Positions 1 to 9,221 of a DNA stretch of 64,000 nucleotides are shown here, piece after piece. The translations under genes were made by a program, and so were the position numbers. The first letter of the stretch is position 1, and the number at the start of each line of letters is the position of its first letter. The notes beneath the pieces are model-generated. The model was not told where the DNA came from and did not search any database. It saw nothing but the letters and a program-made list of their open reading frames with translations. The stretch comes from CAVSVP01 sp963731125 (GTDB taxonomy: Bacteria; Pseudomonadota; Gammaproteobacteria; Competibacterales; Competibacteraceae), in assembly GCA_963731125.1 (NCBI GenBank), contig CAVSVP010000007.1, positions 248,001 through 312,000 on the forward strand, read 5' to 3'.

Positions 1-219
1 AGAGAAGACCGCACTCAAACGCGCCTCGTCGGGAAGTAAACCCATGGCGGGCGGGTTAACCCGAATGAGGCTGGCGTAGTTTACGTTAATTGCTCCGGGA
101 ATATGGCCTTTGGCATAACTGTCAATATTGCGCACATCCAAGATAAGGAGAACGGAATTAGTCAGGTGTTTTTCGAGTTGTTCAGGTTCAAGTAAGAGTG
201 GTAGTTGAAGAATAGACAT
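1..219 (-). CDS. Rhodanese-like sulfurtransferase, N-terminal part (runs off the window)
   Basis: Reading the minus strand from an ATG at 219 to the window edge gives 73 codons with no stop. The sequence contains LILDVRNIDSYAKGHIPGA, the usual first half of a rhodanese domain (CH2A-type DVR...Y..GHIPGA). Rhodanese domains carry persulfide sulfur on a cysteine in the second half, which lies outside the window. The gene is divergent from thiL, whose start lies about 50 bases away. Thiosulfate sulfurtransferase is a likely name, but the catalytic cysteine and any second domain cannot be seen, so substrate is unknown. Confidence 0.8.
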   Translation of the reverse strand, partial: MSILQLPLLLEPEQLEKHLTNSVLLILDVRNIDSYAKGHIPGAINVNYASLIRVNPPAMGLLPDEARLSAVFS

Positions 220-270
220 GGAAAGTCCTTTGACTTGAGTATTAAAATACGCAACATTCATCTTAATTCA

Positions 271-1239
271 ATGATTGTATCTGAATTCACTTTAATTCAA
301 CGTTATTTTGCAACGCAATGCCAGAATCGCTCCGATGTCATTCTAGGCATTGGTGATGATTGTGCTCTGCTACAAATGCCTCCTGATGAGAGCTTAGCAG
401 CAACAGTAGATATGCTGGTGGCTGGAACTCACTTCCTCCCTGACGCCGATCCTGAGGGAATTGGTTATAAAGCACTTGCCGTCAATTTAAGCGATTTGGC
501 GGCTATGGGTGCGTTACCGGCTTGGGCGACGCTAGCCTTGTCCTTGCCGGAAGTAGACGAATCTTGGTTAGAAAGTTTTTGCCGTGGACTCTTTCAATTA
601 GCGAGGCGTTTTCAGGTGCAGCTAGTCGGTGGCGATATGACTCGCGGTCCCTTGACCATTAGCGTTCAAGCTCACGGTTTTGTGCCGGCAGACAAGGCTC
701 TGCGGCGTGACGGAGCGTGCCCGGGAGACATCCTTTGTGTGACCGGCACGCTAGGTGATGCAGGTTTAGCCTTAGCCGCCGCCACAGGCAAAATAACCGT
801 CCCCACACGTTATAAAAGTTATTTGCAACCTCGTTTGGAGCGACCCTTACCGAGAATCGATCAGGGTCTGGCTCTGCGCGGGTTGGCCACTGCTGCCATT
901 GATATATCCGATGGCCTGGCGCAAGATTTGGGACATATTCTGGCGGGAAGTCGGGTCGGGGCCTGCTTAAACGTAGACCAGTTGCCTCGCTCAGCGGCTC
1001 TGGCCGATTGCTTGAATACCGACGAGGCGATTCAGCTGAGTTTAAGCAGTGGTGACGATTACGAGTTGTGTTTCACCGTGCCTTTGCAGCATCTAACTCG
1101 GGTTCGTACGTTAGCAGCAAATTGGGACTGTCGCTACACTGAAATCGGCGTTATCGAGAGCGAACCCGGGTTGCGTTGCCGGCGAGAAAACGGTGCTTAC
1201 TATCCAATGCAAAGACTTGGTTATGACCATTTCAGCTAA
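271..1239 (+). CDS. thiL: Thiamine-monophosphate kinase ThiL
   Basis: ThiL phosphorylates thiamine monophosphate to thiamine diphosphate with ATP, the last step of cofactor synthesis. The protein (322 aa from this start) shows the family's N-terminal EFTLIQRYF, the metal-binding GIGDDCALL, DMLVAGTHF, VGGDMTRG, DISDGLAQDLGHI and SGDDYELCF motifs in order. An upstream ATG at 205 would add 22 residues that do not match the family and would overlap the divergent rhodanese gene, so the ATG at 271 is preferred. The stop overlaps the start of pgpA by 17 bases, the common thiL-pgpA arrangement in gammaproteobacteria. Confidence 0.93.
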   Translation: MIVSEFTLIQRYFATQCQNRSDVILGIGDDCALLQMPPDESLAATVDMLVAGTHFLPDADPEGIGYKALAVNLSDLAAMGALPAWATLALSLPEVDESWLESFCRGLFQLARRFQVQLVGGDMTRGPLTISVQAHGFVPADKALRRDGACPGDILCVTGTLGDAGLALAAATGKITVPTRYKSYLQPRLERPLPRIDQGLALRGLATAAIDISDGLAQDLGHILAGSRVGACLNVDQLPRSAALADCLNTDEAIQLSLSSGDDYELCFTVPLQHLTRVRTLAANWDCRYTEIGVIESEPGLRCRRENGAYYPMQRLGYDHFS

Positions 1240-1708
1240 GCAGCCCTGTGCTGAAATCTGGCGCAATCCCATACACTTCTTTGCTTTGGGGTTTGGATCC
1301 GGCTGTGCTCCTAGGGCTCCAGGTACCTGCGGTACGTTAGTGGCCGTCCCGCTGTGTTGGTTACTGCAGACGCTGACTTTGTTCTCCTATTTTTTAGCCA
1401 TCGGTACAGGATTTGTGATTGGCGTGTGGTTATGCGATCGCACAACTAGAGACTTAGAAGTACACGATCATCCGAGTATCGTCTGGGATGAAATCATCGG
1501 CTACTGGATCACCATGATTGCTGCGCCGCCAGGATGGGAATGGTTGGTAATCGGTTTTGTGTTGTTTCGCCTGTTTGACATTTTCAAGCCCTGGCCCATC
1601 CGCATGGTGGATAAACACATCGGCGGCGGTTTCGGCATCATGTTTGACGATGTGCTAGCCGCCTTCTATGCCTGGCTGGTCTTGCAAAGTTTAGCGTGGC
1701 TGGTTTGA
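1223..1708 (+). CDS. pgpA: Phosphatidylglycerophosphatase A
   Basis: PgpA dephosphorylates phosphatidylglycerophosphate to phosphatidylglycerol at the inner membrane. The 161-aa protein has the glycine-rich N-terminal motif FGSGCAPRAPGTCGT, several hydrophobic segments, the acidic motif HDHPSIVWDEIIGYW and the C-terminal FDDVLAAFYA. The start at 1223 gives the usual length; an in-frame ATG at 1193 lies deeper inside thiL and adds unconserved residues. The gene overlaps thiL and is presumably translated from the same message. Confidence 0.92.
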   Translation: MTISAKQPCAEIWRNPIHFFALGFGSGCAPRAPGTCGTLVAVPLCWLLQTLTLFSYFLAIGTGFVIGVWLCDRTTRDLEVHDHPSIVWDEIIGYWITMIAAPPGWEWLVIGFVLFRLFDIFKPWPIRMVDKHIGGGFGIMFDDVLAAFYAWLVLQSLAWLV

Positions 1709-1741
1709 ATGGCTTAAAAAATTTTAAATGCCGTTTGTTAG

Positions 1742-1788
1742 CCCAAATATTTCAGTGCGCCGAGGAAAGGCACACTGAAATATCTGGG
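1742..1788. terminator. Strong hairpin between pgpA and metY
   Basis: A 16-base arm at 1742-1757 pairs with 1773-1788 with a single mismatch around a 15-base loop. It lies 33 bases after the pgpA stop and about 37 bases before metY. No run of T follows on the plus strand, so it could be a terminator of unusual type, an attenuator, an mRNA-stabilising stem, or a small palindromic repeat. Confidence 0.45.
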
Positions 1789-1825
1789 TTAGCGACGTTT
1801 ACCCAATTGAAACAGGAATTAAATA

Positions 1826-3100
1826 ATGAAAATTGAAACGCTGGCCATTCATGGCGGTTATAAGCCTGAGCCGACGACGAAGGCGGTTGCCGTTCCCATT
1901 TACCAGACCACCTCCTATGCCTTTGATGATACTCAGCATGGTGCCGACCTCTTCGACTTAAAAGTTGAAGGGAACATCTATACACGTATTATGAATCCTA
2001 CTTCTGCTGTGTTGGAACAGCGGATAGCAGCCATGGAGGGTGGAGTAGGAGCACTCGCATTCGCTTCCGGCATGGCGGCTATCACCGCCGGCATTATGAC
2101 CATCACCGAAGCCGGGGATAACATTATCGCAACCAGTGCCTTATACGGTGGTACTTATAATCTATTTGCGCACACCCTGCCGCGCTTCGGAATCGAAGTC
2201 CGTTTTGCGGACTACCGGGATGTGGCTGGCATGAAAAGCCTTATCGACGGCAAAACCAAGATGGTGTTTTGTGAATCCATCGGCAATCCAGCCCTTAATG
2301 TAGCGGATCTTCAGAGCTTGGCAGACATGGCTCATGCTCATGGAGTACCGTTGATGGTGGATAACACCGTGCCTACCCCTTATCTCTGTCAAACCTTTGC
2401 GCACGGTGCCGATATCGTGATGCATTCGCTGACCAAGTACATGGGCGGACATGGCAATAGCATCGGTGGTGTACTGGTGGATTCTGGCAAGTTTCCCTGG
2501 GACGCTCACAGAGAACGCTTTGCGCGCTTAAACGAACCTGATCCCTCTTATCACGGCGTGGTATACACTGAGACGCTGGGAGCAGCGGCATATATCGGCC
2601 GCGCTCGGGTAGTGCCACTGCGCAACACGGGAGCCGCTATTTCTCCCTTTAACAGCTTTCTGATCCTCCAGGGTATTGAGACACTTCCCGTGCGAATGGA
2701 TCGGCACTGCGACAATGCACTCGCCGTCGCCAAACACCTGCAAACCCACCCACAAGTGGCATGGGTGAAGTATCCGGCGTTGGAAGATAATCCTGAAAAA
2801 CCGCTAGTGGATAAATATATGGGAGGACGAGGTTCCAGCATTATGAGTTTTGGCATCAAAGGTGGCCGAGAAAAAGGGGCACAATTTATTGATGCGCTGC
2901 AACTGATTACCCGTCTGGTGAATATTGGTGATGCTAAATCGTTGGCCTGCCATCCAGCGACCACCACCCACCGCCAACTCTCTGTGGAAGAATTGGCTCG
3001 TGCAGGGGTTACCGATGATTTGGTGCGTCTGTCCATTGGCCTGGAACATATCGACGATATCCTAACCGATCTTGAGCAGGCTCTGACAGCGTCCCGTTAA
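1826..3100 (+). CDS. metY: O-acetylhomoserine sulfhydrylase (MetY type)
   Basis: This PLP enzyme makes homocysteine from O-acetylhomoserine and sulfide, or methionine with methanethiol. The 424-aa length and the sequence TLAIHGGYKPEPTTKAVAVPIYQTTSY at the start are typical of MetY rather than the shorter MetB/MetC/MetZ group. SALYGGTYNLF and the PLP lysine in HSLTKYMGGHG (Lys204) are present, and the C-terminal CHPATTTHRQL motif is intact. It stands alone downstream of a hairpin. O-succinylhomoserine as substrate cannot be excluded from sequence. Confidence 0.92.
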   Translation: MKIETLAIHGGYKPEPTTKAVAVPIYQTTSYAFDDTQHGADLFDLKVEGNIYTRIMNPTSAVLEQRIAAMEGGVGALAFASGMAAITAGIMTITEAGDNIIATSALYGGTYNLFAHTLPRFGIEVRFADYRDVAGMKSLIDGKTKMVFCESIGNPALNVADLQSLADMAHAHGVPLMVDNTVPTPYLCQTFAHGADIVMHSLTKYMGGHGNSIGGVLVDSGKFPWDAHRERFARLNEPDPSYHGVVYTETLGAAAYIGRARVVPLRNTGAAISPFNSFLILQGIETLPVRMDRHCDNALAVAKHLQTHPQVAWVKYPALEDNPEKPLVDKYMGGRGSSIMSFGIKGGREKGAQFIDALQLITRLVNIGDAKSLACHPATTTHRQLSVEELARAGVTDDLVRLSIGLEHIDDILTDLEQALTASR

Positions 3101-3157
3101 GTCAGCCCAAGTCGTTATAGAAGTAGAGTAATTTCAGGCAGTTTTCTGTATTAAGCA

Positions 3158-3202
3158 GGATGGCGTGGAGCCGGATGGCGTGGAACCGGATAGTGTGGAG
3201 CC
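3158..3202 (+). repeat. Three 15-bp tandem repeats at the 5' end of the thermonuclease ORF
   Basis: Three consecutive 15-base units (3158-3172, 3173-3187, 3188-3202), each beginning ggat and containing gtgga, differ at one to three positions. A partial fourth unit follows. Read in the thermonuclease frame they give the pentapeptides MAWSR, MAWNR and IVWSR. Confidence 0.85.
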
Positions 3203-3219
3203 GGATAAGGCAGGGTAAC

Positions 3220-3804
3220 GTGGTGCGCGAATTATTGAAACTGCTGCAGCGCCTTCTGCAAGGCGAGCTGCGCAAGACCGGCAGGCGCAAACGCAGCGCC
3301 CCCTTGTTGCTTGCTGCGCTCATCATCGCCGCATTCGGTATCAGCCGGCTGTTGGAGGAACCTACCGCACCGTTACCTCCAAAGGGTGCGGAGCTGGCTT
3401 GTAGGGTAAGCGAAGTCTACGACGGTGATACGGTCGCTGCAAGCTGTGAGGAAGGCAAGTTAAAGGTGCGCATATTCGGCATCGACGCACCGGAACTAGG
3501 ACAAAAGCCTTGGGGAAAACACTCTCGTGATCTGCTTCGTAACCTGATACCTCAATCCCCAGTACGGTTAGAAGTGACGGATAGAGATCGCTATGGCCGC
3601 GTTGTAGCACGCCTCTATCAAAACAATCAGGATTTAGGCTTGAAACTGGTTCGTCAAGGGGGGGCGGTGGTCTACACCCGGTACAACAAATCCAGGTATT
3701 ACCGAATAGCTCAAGGGGAAGCCAAACGGGAAAAGCTTGGTGTCTGGTCCCGGCCGGGTGCCCAGCAGGAACCTTGGGAATGGCGTAAACTCAATCCGCG
3801 TTGA
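3220..3804 (+). CDS. Membrane-anchored thermonuclease (SNase-like)
   Basis: The C-terminal two thirds form a staphylococcal-nuclease-like OB fold: VYDGDTV (calcium aspartate), VRIFGIDAPE (catalytic Arg and Glu) and DRYGRVVARLY (second catalytic Arg) are all there. A basic stretch and a hydrophobic segment (SAPLLLAALIIAAFGI) precede it, so the protein is probably tethered to the inner membrane with the nuclease outside. The open frame extends back to an ATG at 3160, but that ATG lies in a tandem repeat. A GTG at 3220 with AGGG four bases upstream is the better start, giving 194 aa. It ends 6 bases before the transporter permease and may be co-transcribed with it. Confidence 0.8.
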   Translation: MVRELLKLLQRLLQGELRKTGRRKRSAPLLLAALIIAAFGISRLLEEPTAPLPPKGAELACRVSEVYDGDTVAASCEEGKLKVRIFGIDAPELGQKPWGKHSRDLLRNLIPQSPVRLEVTDRDRYGRVVARLYQNNQDLGLKLVRQGGAVVYTRYNKSRYYRIAQGEAKREKLGVWSRPGAQQEPWEWRKLNPR

Positions 3805-3810
3805 AATGCC

Positions 3811-4953
3811 ATGATTAGAGACGCTGCTTGCAGCAGAACGGAAAATGCGGATATCACGCTTATCCAGGGAAAACCCTTTTGCACGGGCAATTGGAACCTA
3901 AGAGGCATCGAGGGCTTGGAAAGACGCCTTGGCCAATTGTGTTGGCCGAAGGGTAAGATTGTCATCGACGGTTCTAAGATTAAGGCCTTCGACACCAACG
4001 GCGCTCTGTCGCTGATTCACACCATTGTTGATCTGCGCCGGACCGGCCGTGATGTTCAGGTGGTCAATCTGCGCACGACACAACAGGGGCTATTAGCATT
4101 AGTCGGCGAACGTAACAAGGCTGCCCATGTTCCATCTGAGCATGTTAAATCACCGAGTTTCGTTACCCAATTGGGCAAACTGGTCTGGGAGAAAGTAGAA
4201 CATACACTGGGATTTTTAGCCTTTTTAGGAGAGACGACTGTCGCCTTGCTGAAGGCCTTATTGTGGCCTGGCCGTATCCGCTGGCGAATCTTATTTGCCA
4301 ACATTGAGAGCGCCGGTCTTAACGCCATGCCTATTGTTGGTCTGCTGTCCTTCCTGATTGGCGTTGTCATCGCCTACCAGGGCGGCAATCAGCTGCTTTA
4401 CTACGGAGCCAACATATTTATTGTTGATCTCGTGTCTCTCACGATGCTACGTGAGCTAGCGCCGTTGCTTACTTCAATTATTGTCGCCGGACGTACTGGA
4501 TCGGCATTTGCCGCCCAGATTGGCACAATGCAGGTAACCGAGGAAGTGGATGCGCTGCGTACTATCGGTGTCAATCCCTATGATATCCTAGTGTTACCCA
4601 AACTAATGAGCCTTTGTGTTGCTTTGCCATTATTATGCCTGTTCGCTGATGTGATGAGCATTTTTGGTGGTATGGTAGTCGCTTATTTCCTGCTAGACGT
4701 AAGTTTTGGAGAGTTTTCCGCTCGACTTTCCCAAGTGGTTACTTTATTTTCGTTTTTATTCGGCATTGGTAAAACACCTGTATTTGCCACCGTCATTGCC
4801 TTAGTAGGTTGTTACCAAGGTTTTCGAGTACGCGGCGGGGCCGATAGCGTCGGAAGACAAACCACTGAAAGCGTCGTTCAAGCCATTTTTCTAGTGATTA
4901 TCGCTGATGCTCTGTTTGCAGTATTTATGGGCACTAAGGGATTGTACCGGTGA
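3811..4953 (+). CDS. MlaE-type ABC permease with N-terminal STAS domain
   Basis: The 380-aa protein has an N-terminal STAS-like domain (about residues 15-110, with KIVIDGSKIKAFDTNGALSL) joined to a MlaE permease domain (about 120-380) with LVSLTMLRELAPLLTSIIVAGRTGSAFAAQIG and the conserved EEVDALRTIGVNP. MlaE/MCE permeases form the membrane part of lipid transporters between inner and outer membrane. In E. coli the STAS part is the separate protein MlaB; here it is fused, an arrangement common in other proteobacteria. The stop overlaps the start of the ATPase gene by 4 bases. Confidence 0.9.
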   Translation: MIRDAACSRTENADITLIQGKPFCTGNWNLRGIEGLERRLGQLCWPKGKIVIDGSKIKAFDTNGALSLIHTIVDLRRTGRDVQVVNLRTTQQGLLALVGERNKAAHVPSEHVKSPSFVTQLGKLVWEKVEHTLGFLAFLGETTVALLKALLWPGRIRWRILFANIESAGLNAMPIVGLLSFLIGVVIAYQGGNQLLYYGANIFIVDLVSLTMLRELAPLLTSIIVAGRTGSAFAAQIGTMQVTEEVDALRTIGVNPYDILVLPKLMSLCVALPLLCLFADVMSIFGGMVVAYFLLDVSFGEFSARLSQVVTLFSFLFGIGKTPVFATVIALVGCYQGFRVRGGADSVGRQTTESVVQAIFLVIIADALFAVFMGTKGLYR

Positions 4954-5741
4954 GCAAAGAGGAGCTAATCATTGAAATTCGTGGCCTCAGAACTCAGTTT
5001 GGCTCTCAGGTGGTACATAACAATCTGAATCTAAGCATTCGCCGCGGCGAAATTGTCGGATTAGTCGGCGGCAGCGGTACCGGCAAAAGTGTATTGTTAC
5101 GCCAAATACTTATGCTGGAACAGCCCGCCGCTGGCTCAATAAAGGTCTTTGGCCAGGAAACCGTGGGCGCAGCGTCCACTAACCTATTCACTCTTAGTTG
5201 CCGTTTCGGAATGCTATTTCAGCAGGGTGCTCTTTTTACCTCGTTAACGATTCGGGAAAATGTCGCCATGCCACTACAGGAGCACACCCGGCTAAATCAT
5301 AAACAGATTAATGAAATCGCAGAGCTTAAGATTGCCCTGGCTGGTTTGCCTGCTGATGCAGCCGATAAATATCCCGCTCAACTCAGCGGGGGTATGGTCA
5401 AGCGTGCCGCCTTGGCGCGTGCCCTAGCCCTCGACCCGGATCTGCTGTTTTTGGATGAGCCTTCGGCCGGATTGGATCCGGTAAGCGCCAATGCACTGGA
5501 TGAACTTATCCTACAGTTAAAAAACTCATTAGCGTTGACCGTAGTCATGGTAACTCATGATCTAGATTCGCTTTGGCGAATTACCGATCGAGTGGTTTTC
5601 CTGGGAGAGGGGCATGTAGTCGGCTACGACCACATCGCTAGGTTGAGCCAATCCAAGCACCCTCTCATTAAGGCCTATTTCAGTGGTCCGCGTGGACGCA
5701 CGGCACAAGCCATACAGAGACAGTCATGGATGCAAGAGTAA
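4950..5741 (+). CDS. MlaF-type ABC transporter ATPase
   Basis: An ABC ATPase with Walker A GGSGTGKS (residues 40-47), Q-loop FQQGALF, signature LSGGM, Walker B LLFLDEPSAGLDP and the H-loop VTHD. The ALF region and LSGGMVKRAALARA are typical of the MlaF/Ttg2A group that powers MCE lipid transporters. It starts with GTG overlapping the permease gene by 4 bases and ends overlapping the MCE gene by 16 bases, so the three proteins are translationally coupled. Confidence 0.93.
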   Translation: MSKEELIIEIRGLRTQFGSQVVHNNLNLSIRRGEIVGLVGGSGTGKSVLLRQILMLEQPAAGSIKVFGQETVGAASTNLFTLSCRFGMLFQQGALFTSLTIRENVAMPLQEHTRLNHKQINEIAELKIALAGLPADAADKYPAQLSGGMVKRAALARALALDPDLLFLDEPSAGLDPVSANALDELILQLKNSLALTVVMVTHDLDSLWRITDRVVFLGEGHVVGYDHIARLSQSKHPLIKAYFSGPRGRTAQAIQRQSWMQE

Positions 5742-6688
5742 ACTATACCGCGGTAGGTTTATTTGTCATCGTTCTCGGCATTGCTTTAGTAGCCATGTCA
5801 GCTTGGTTAACTTCTGCTACTGATACGAAGGTGTACGATCATTACCGGGTTTATACCCGGGAGTCGGTTGCCGGACTCAATCTTAATGCGTCGGTTAAAT
5901 ACAAAGGTGTCGACGTAGGTCAGGTAATTAACATCGAATTGGATCGTAATAACCCTGACCGTGTACAGCTGATTTTAAAGATCGAGCGCGGTGCACCCAT
6001 TCGCGAGAACACAATAGCCAAACTCGTCTCAAGAGGCGTTACCGGTCTAGTTTATGTAGAACTTAGTGGTGGTGGTCAGTCACCGCCCCTAACGCCCGAT
6101 CCTAGCGAGTCATTTCCGATCATTAAAAGTGGCCCCTCTCTAGTGAGCCGGGTAGAAGATGCCTTCAACAATTTATCCATTAAGCTGGATTACCTATTAC
6201 GCGAGGAAAATTTGATCGCTTTTAGCCAAATTCTGGCTAATATTGAGACGGTCACGACTCTTGTAGCAGCACGCTCCGATGATATCACTCAAATCGTGTT
6301 TGCTCTGAAAACCGTTACCAATACGCTAGCAGCTAATGTTGATAACATCGATAACACCTTAAGTAACATTTCCGGCACTCTCACCAATAGTGCCCGGATT
6401 AGCAGTGAACTGGAATCTCTGTTAGTCCAAACCAAAACCATTTTGGTCGAAACAGCGCCAATGATTAAGGCGATTACCAAAACCAGCGAGGAAATAGAAA
6501 AAACCGTAGCGGATAGTCGCCGAGAAATCCACCAGCTTGCTCAACAAACCGCACCTGAACTTAATATGCTGTTAACCAATTTACAACGCTTGGCCGATAC
6601 GATGGAACGTTTTGTTAGGACGCTAGACCGTAACCCTCGGATGTTATTACTTGGCAGGCCAAAAGGTGCTTTAGGTCCGGGAGAATAG
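5726..6688 (+). CDS. MCE-domain substrate-binding protein (MlaD type)
   Basis: The 320-aa protein begins with a single membrane segment (YTAVGLFVIVLGIALVAMSAWL) followed by an MCE domain (YRVYTRESVAGLNLNASVKYKGVDVGQV...LVSRGVTGLVYVELSGG). A long helical region rich in I, L, T and E follows (about residues 150-300). MCE proteins form hexameric rings that bind lipid and bridge the periplasm. This one is longer than E. coli MlaD and resembles MCE proteins paired with auxiliary lipoproteins. It is co-translated with the ATPase gene. Confidence 0.9.
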   Translation: MDARVNYTAVGLFVIVLGIALVAMSAWLTSATDTKVYDHYRVYTRESVAGLNLNASVKYKGVDVGQVINIELDRNNPDRVQLILKIERGAPIRENTIAKLVSRGVTGLVYVELSGGGQSPPLTPDPSESFPIIKSGPSLVSRVEDAFNNLSIKLDYLLREENLIAFSQILANIETVTTLVAARSDDITQIVFALKTVTNTLAANVDNIDNTLSNISGTLTNSARISSELESLLVQTKTILVETAPMIKAITKTSEEIEKTVADSRREIHQLAQQTAPELNMLLTNLQRLADTMERFVRTLDRNPRMLLLGRPKGALGPGE

Positions 6689-6718
6689 GAAAATCATAGC
6701 AATAGGGAACATTGGCCG

Positions 6719-7441
6719 ATGAGGTCTCGCAGCCTTTTTCCGTTTAATTTAATTGACTCAGCCGCCTTTCTGATTGCCACTTTATTGTGGTTAATAGGGT
6801 GCGTCTCTGCGCCTTCCATTAATACTTATGTATTAACTGCCGGCACTGCTGAAAGCCCAACGCTCCAAGCTAGCGGTGGAGTGTTGCTAGTGGCTGAGCC
6901 TCGGGCGGAGCCTGGCTTTGATACGGCTCTTATCGCTTACACACAAAGTCCATTTACCTTAGACTACTATACCAAAAGTAGTTGGGTCGACACCCCAGCG
7001 CGAATGCTAATGCCGCTTATCATCAATGCCATGGAAAGGAGCAAGATATTTACAGCTGTACTGTCATTACCCACGCCTGTGGAGGGTAATCTGCGTTTGG
7101 AAACCAACCTTATTCGGCTGCAGCAGGAGTTTTTGCAAAAGCCTAGCCAGGTTCGGTTAACATTGCGGGCCAAATTGATCGATACAGCAACCAATCAGGT
7201 GTTAGGAACCCAGCTTTTCGAGGTTACGGCAGTTGCGCCTAGCGAGGATGCCTATGGTGGCGTACAAGCTGCCAATGTAGCAGTTAAGCGTATGTTAGAG
7301 GAAATAACGGATTTTGTGTTGAAACATGTCGCTTCGCAAGATAATTATAAGCATTCAGCAAACAGTAGAGATCATCACTTCGACTACGTTACTAATATTA
7401 CTTCCTATACAGCCAATTTTAAGCAGTGGATAACCCGCTAG
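6719..7441 (+). CDS. ABC-type transport auxiliary lipoprotein (PqiC-like)
   Basis: A 240-aa protein with a hydrophobic N-terminus and a possible lipobox ending LWLIGC, then NTYVLTAG and the LVAEPRAEPGFDT...IAYTQSPFTLDYYTKSSWVDTPARML pattern of the ABC_trans_aux family (outer-membrane partners of MCE systems). It closes the MCE operon 30 bases after the binding protein. Its TAG stop uses the first base of the IS inserted at 7441. Without the IS the frame would run on for about seven residues, so the present C-terminus has been altered slightly by the insertion. Confidence 0.85.
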   Translation: MRSRSLFPFNLIDSAAFLIATLLWLIGCVSAPSINTYVLTAGTAESPTLQASGGVLLVAEPRAEPGFDTALIAYTQSPFTLDYYTKSSWVDTPARMLMPLIINAMERSKIFTAVLSLPTPVEGNLRLETNLIRLQQEFLQKPSQVRLTLRAKLIDTATNQVLGTQLFEVTAVAPSEDAYGGVQAANVAVKRMLEEITDFVLKHVASQDNYKHSANSRDHHFDYVTNITSYTANFKQWITR

Positions 7442-9101
7442 CAATTCCCGCTCTAGTCGCAACTCTTTGATTTAGCGATTTATTATGTTTTAGTTTTTCG
7501 TAATGTTTTCGTTACTGTTTCGGTGCGGTTATTCTAATGTGCTTGGTTATGTTTTGAAACCGCCACCTGAATATACTCATGAGACACTCTTGTCAACGAG
7601 CCGCGGCGCTACCGCGGCTAAGAAAAGATTTGTCGACACCGGGATTGCTGCAGGCGATCCGTCAATGTTTTGAGGGCGTTGTGGATGTGCGCCAAGGAGG
7701 TGAGATCGTGCTGGTCGATGCGCTGATGTCGGGTCTGGCGGTGTTTGGGTTGAAGTACCCGTCGCTGCTGAAGTTTGACGAGGGGTATCGCAATGAGGCG
7801 ATGATCCGAGCCAATCTCAAGAGTCGGTATGGGGTGGAGCGCGCGCCGTGCGATACGCAGTTACGCACGCGTCTTGATCCGGTGGAGCCTGAGTCGTTGC
7901 GCGCGGCGTTTTGTGCGGTGCATCGTCACCTGCAGCGGCACAAAGGGCTCGCGGCATATCAGTACTTGGCTGGCCATTACTTGGTTTCGATCGATGGCAC
8001 GGGGCGGTTTGCCTCCAGCGCGATCAGTTGCCCGGAGTGTTGTTGCAAAACGACGAAAGGCCAGAAGGGTTACTACCATCACCTACTGGGGGCGGTGATA
8101 GTGCACCCGCAGTTAAAGACGGTGTTGGCGCTGATGCCCGAGGCGATCACCCGTTGTGACGGAGAAAATAAGAATGACTGCGAGCGCAACGCCTCGAAGC
8201 GGTTATTGAGCGCGCTGCGCCAGGACTATCCGAAGCTGAAGCTGATTGTTGTCGAAGACAGCGTGGCCAGTAACGGGCCGCATATTGAGTTACTGGAATC
8301 GCTGAAGATGCGCTACCTCATTGGGGTGAAGCCGGGCGATCACGAGGCGCTGTTTGAAGCCGTTCAACAGTCGCTGTTGAGAGGTGAGTGCCAACGAGCA
8401 CACACACATCGATGAGCAGGGCGTGGAGCACGGCTACCGCTGGGTCAACGGGCTGTCGCTGAATCAGTCGCATCCGGAGCTGAAGGTGAACTTTTTGGAG
8501 TACTGGGAGATCAACAACGGCCAGGAAAGCCTCTGGAGTTGGGTGACCAATATTGACCTGAGCGAAGCTAATGTCGAGGCGGTGATGCGCGGCGGGCGGG
8601 CGCGGTGGAAAGTCGAGAATGAGACGGTCAATACGCTGAAAAACCAAGGCTATGGGCTGGAGCATAACGATGGCCATGGCCAGCAGCATTTAGCCACCGT
8701 GTTTGCCCTGTTGATGATGCTGGCGTTTTTAGTCGACCAAGCCCAAGAGCTGGGCTGTCGGCTGTTCCAAGCGGCGCGGGAGCGGTTTCACTCACGTACC
8801 TCATTGTGGGAGCGGTTACGGGCGCTATTCACCGATTTCTTCATTCCGGATTGGAAGACGCTGTGGGAGGTCATCGCCACTGGCCATGCCGCCACGGTCT
8901 TAGCCCCCGATACCTCCTAGTCACGTCAAGCCGCGTGCGAGTGTCTTAACCGAATTTCCTTTTAACGATGACCACAGATGTAGAACCCTTACCCAGCGCA
9001 TCAGCTTTTCGATACCGGCTGAGGGTAGCGCTTGGGCACGCGTAGAGCGGCGCCAATGTGACCAAATTATTGTCCATCGGAGTGTTCAGAGCGGGAATTG
9101 C
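7441..9101 (+). mobile_element. Insertion sequence with 14-bp inverted ends and TA flanks
   Basis: The left end gcaattcccgctct (7441-7454) is matched in inverse at 9088-9101, and TA flanks both ends. The element carries one transposase reading frame broken by a frameshift. About 180 bases between the frame's stop and the right end hold nothing recognisable. It inserted at the stop codon of the auxiliary lipoprotein gene. The family resembles the ISNCY-type group, but this is not certain. Confidence 0.8.
7579..8920 (+). pseudogene. Frameshifted DDE transposase (ISNCY-like)
   Basis: The first part (7579-8415) contains YLVSIDGTGRFASS (likely first catalytic Asp) and LIVVEDSVASNGPHI (second). 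The frame then ends in QRAHTHR at 8415. The protein continues in another frame from about 8384 as NEHTHIDEQGVEHGYRWVNGL and RARWKVENETVNTLKNQGYGLEHNDGHG, the region expected to hold the catalytic Glu. The switch happens in a short CA-rich run near 8395-8410. A one-base indel is the simplest reading. A programmed frameshift is possible but no slippery heptamer is evident. Confidence 0.75.
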
Positions 9102-9207
9102 TATAGTGCCGGCCAAATGACCTGATACTGGTTACAAGGCTTCAAATCGTTAGTAAACAACGATTGTAATAAAATTATCGGCGTCAATTCATATGGCTGG
9201 CACTATA
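9102..9207. mobile_element. MITE-like element with TATAGTGCC ends
   Basis: Imperfect inverted ends (tatagtgccggcc at 9103-9115 and ggctggcactata at 9195-9207) enclose about 80 AT-rich bases with no gene. The short length, paired ends and TA borders suggest a non-autonomous transposon. The IS at 7441-9101 abuts it exactly at the TA, so the IS probably used the end of this element as its target. Confidence 0.6.
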
Positions 9208-9221
9208 ATAACCCTCCATGC

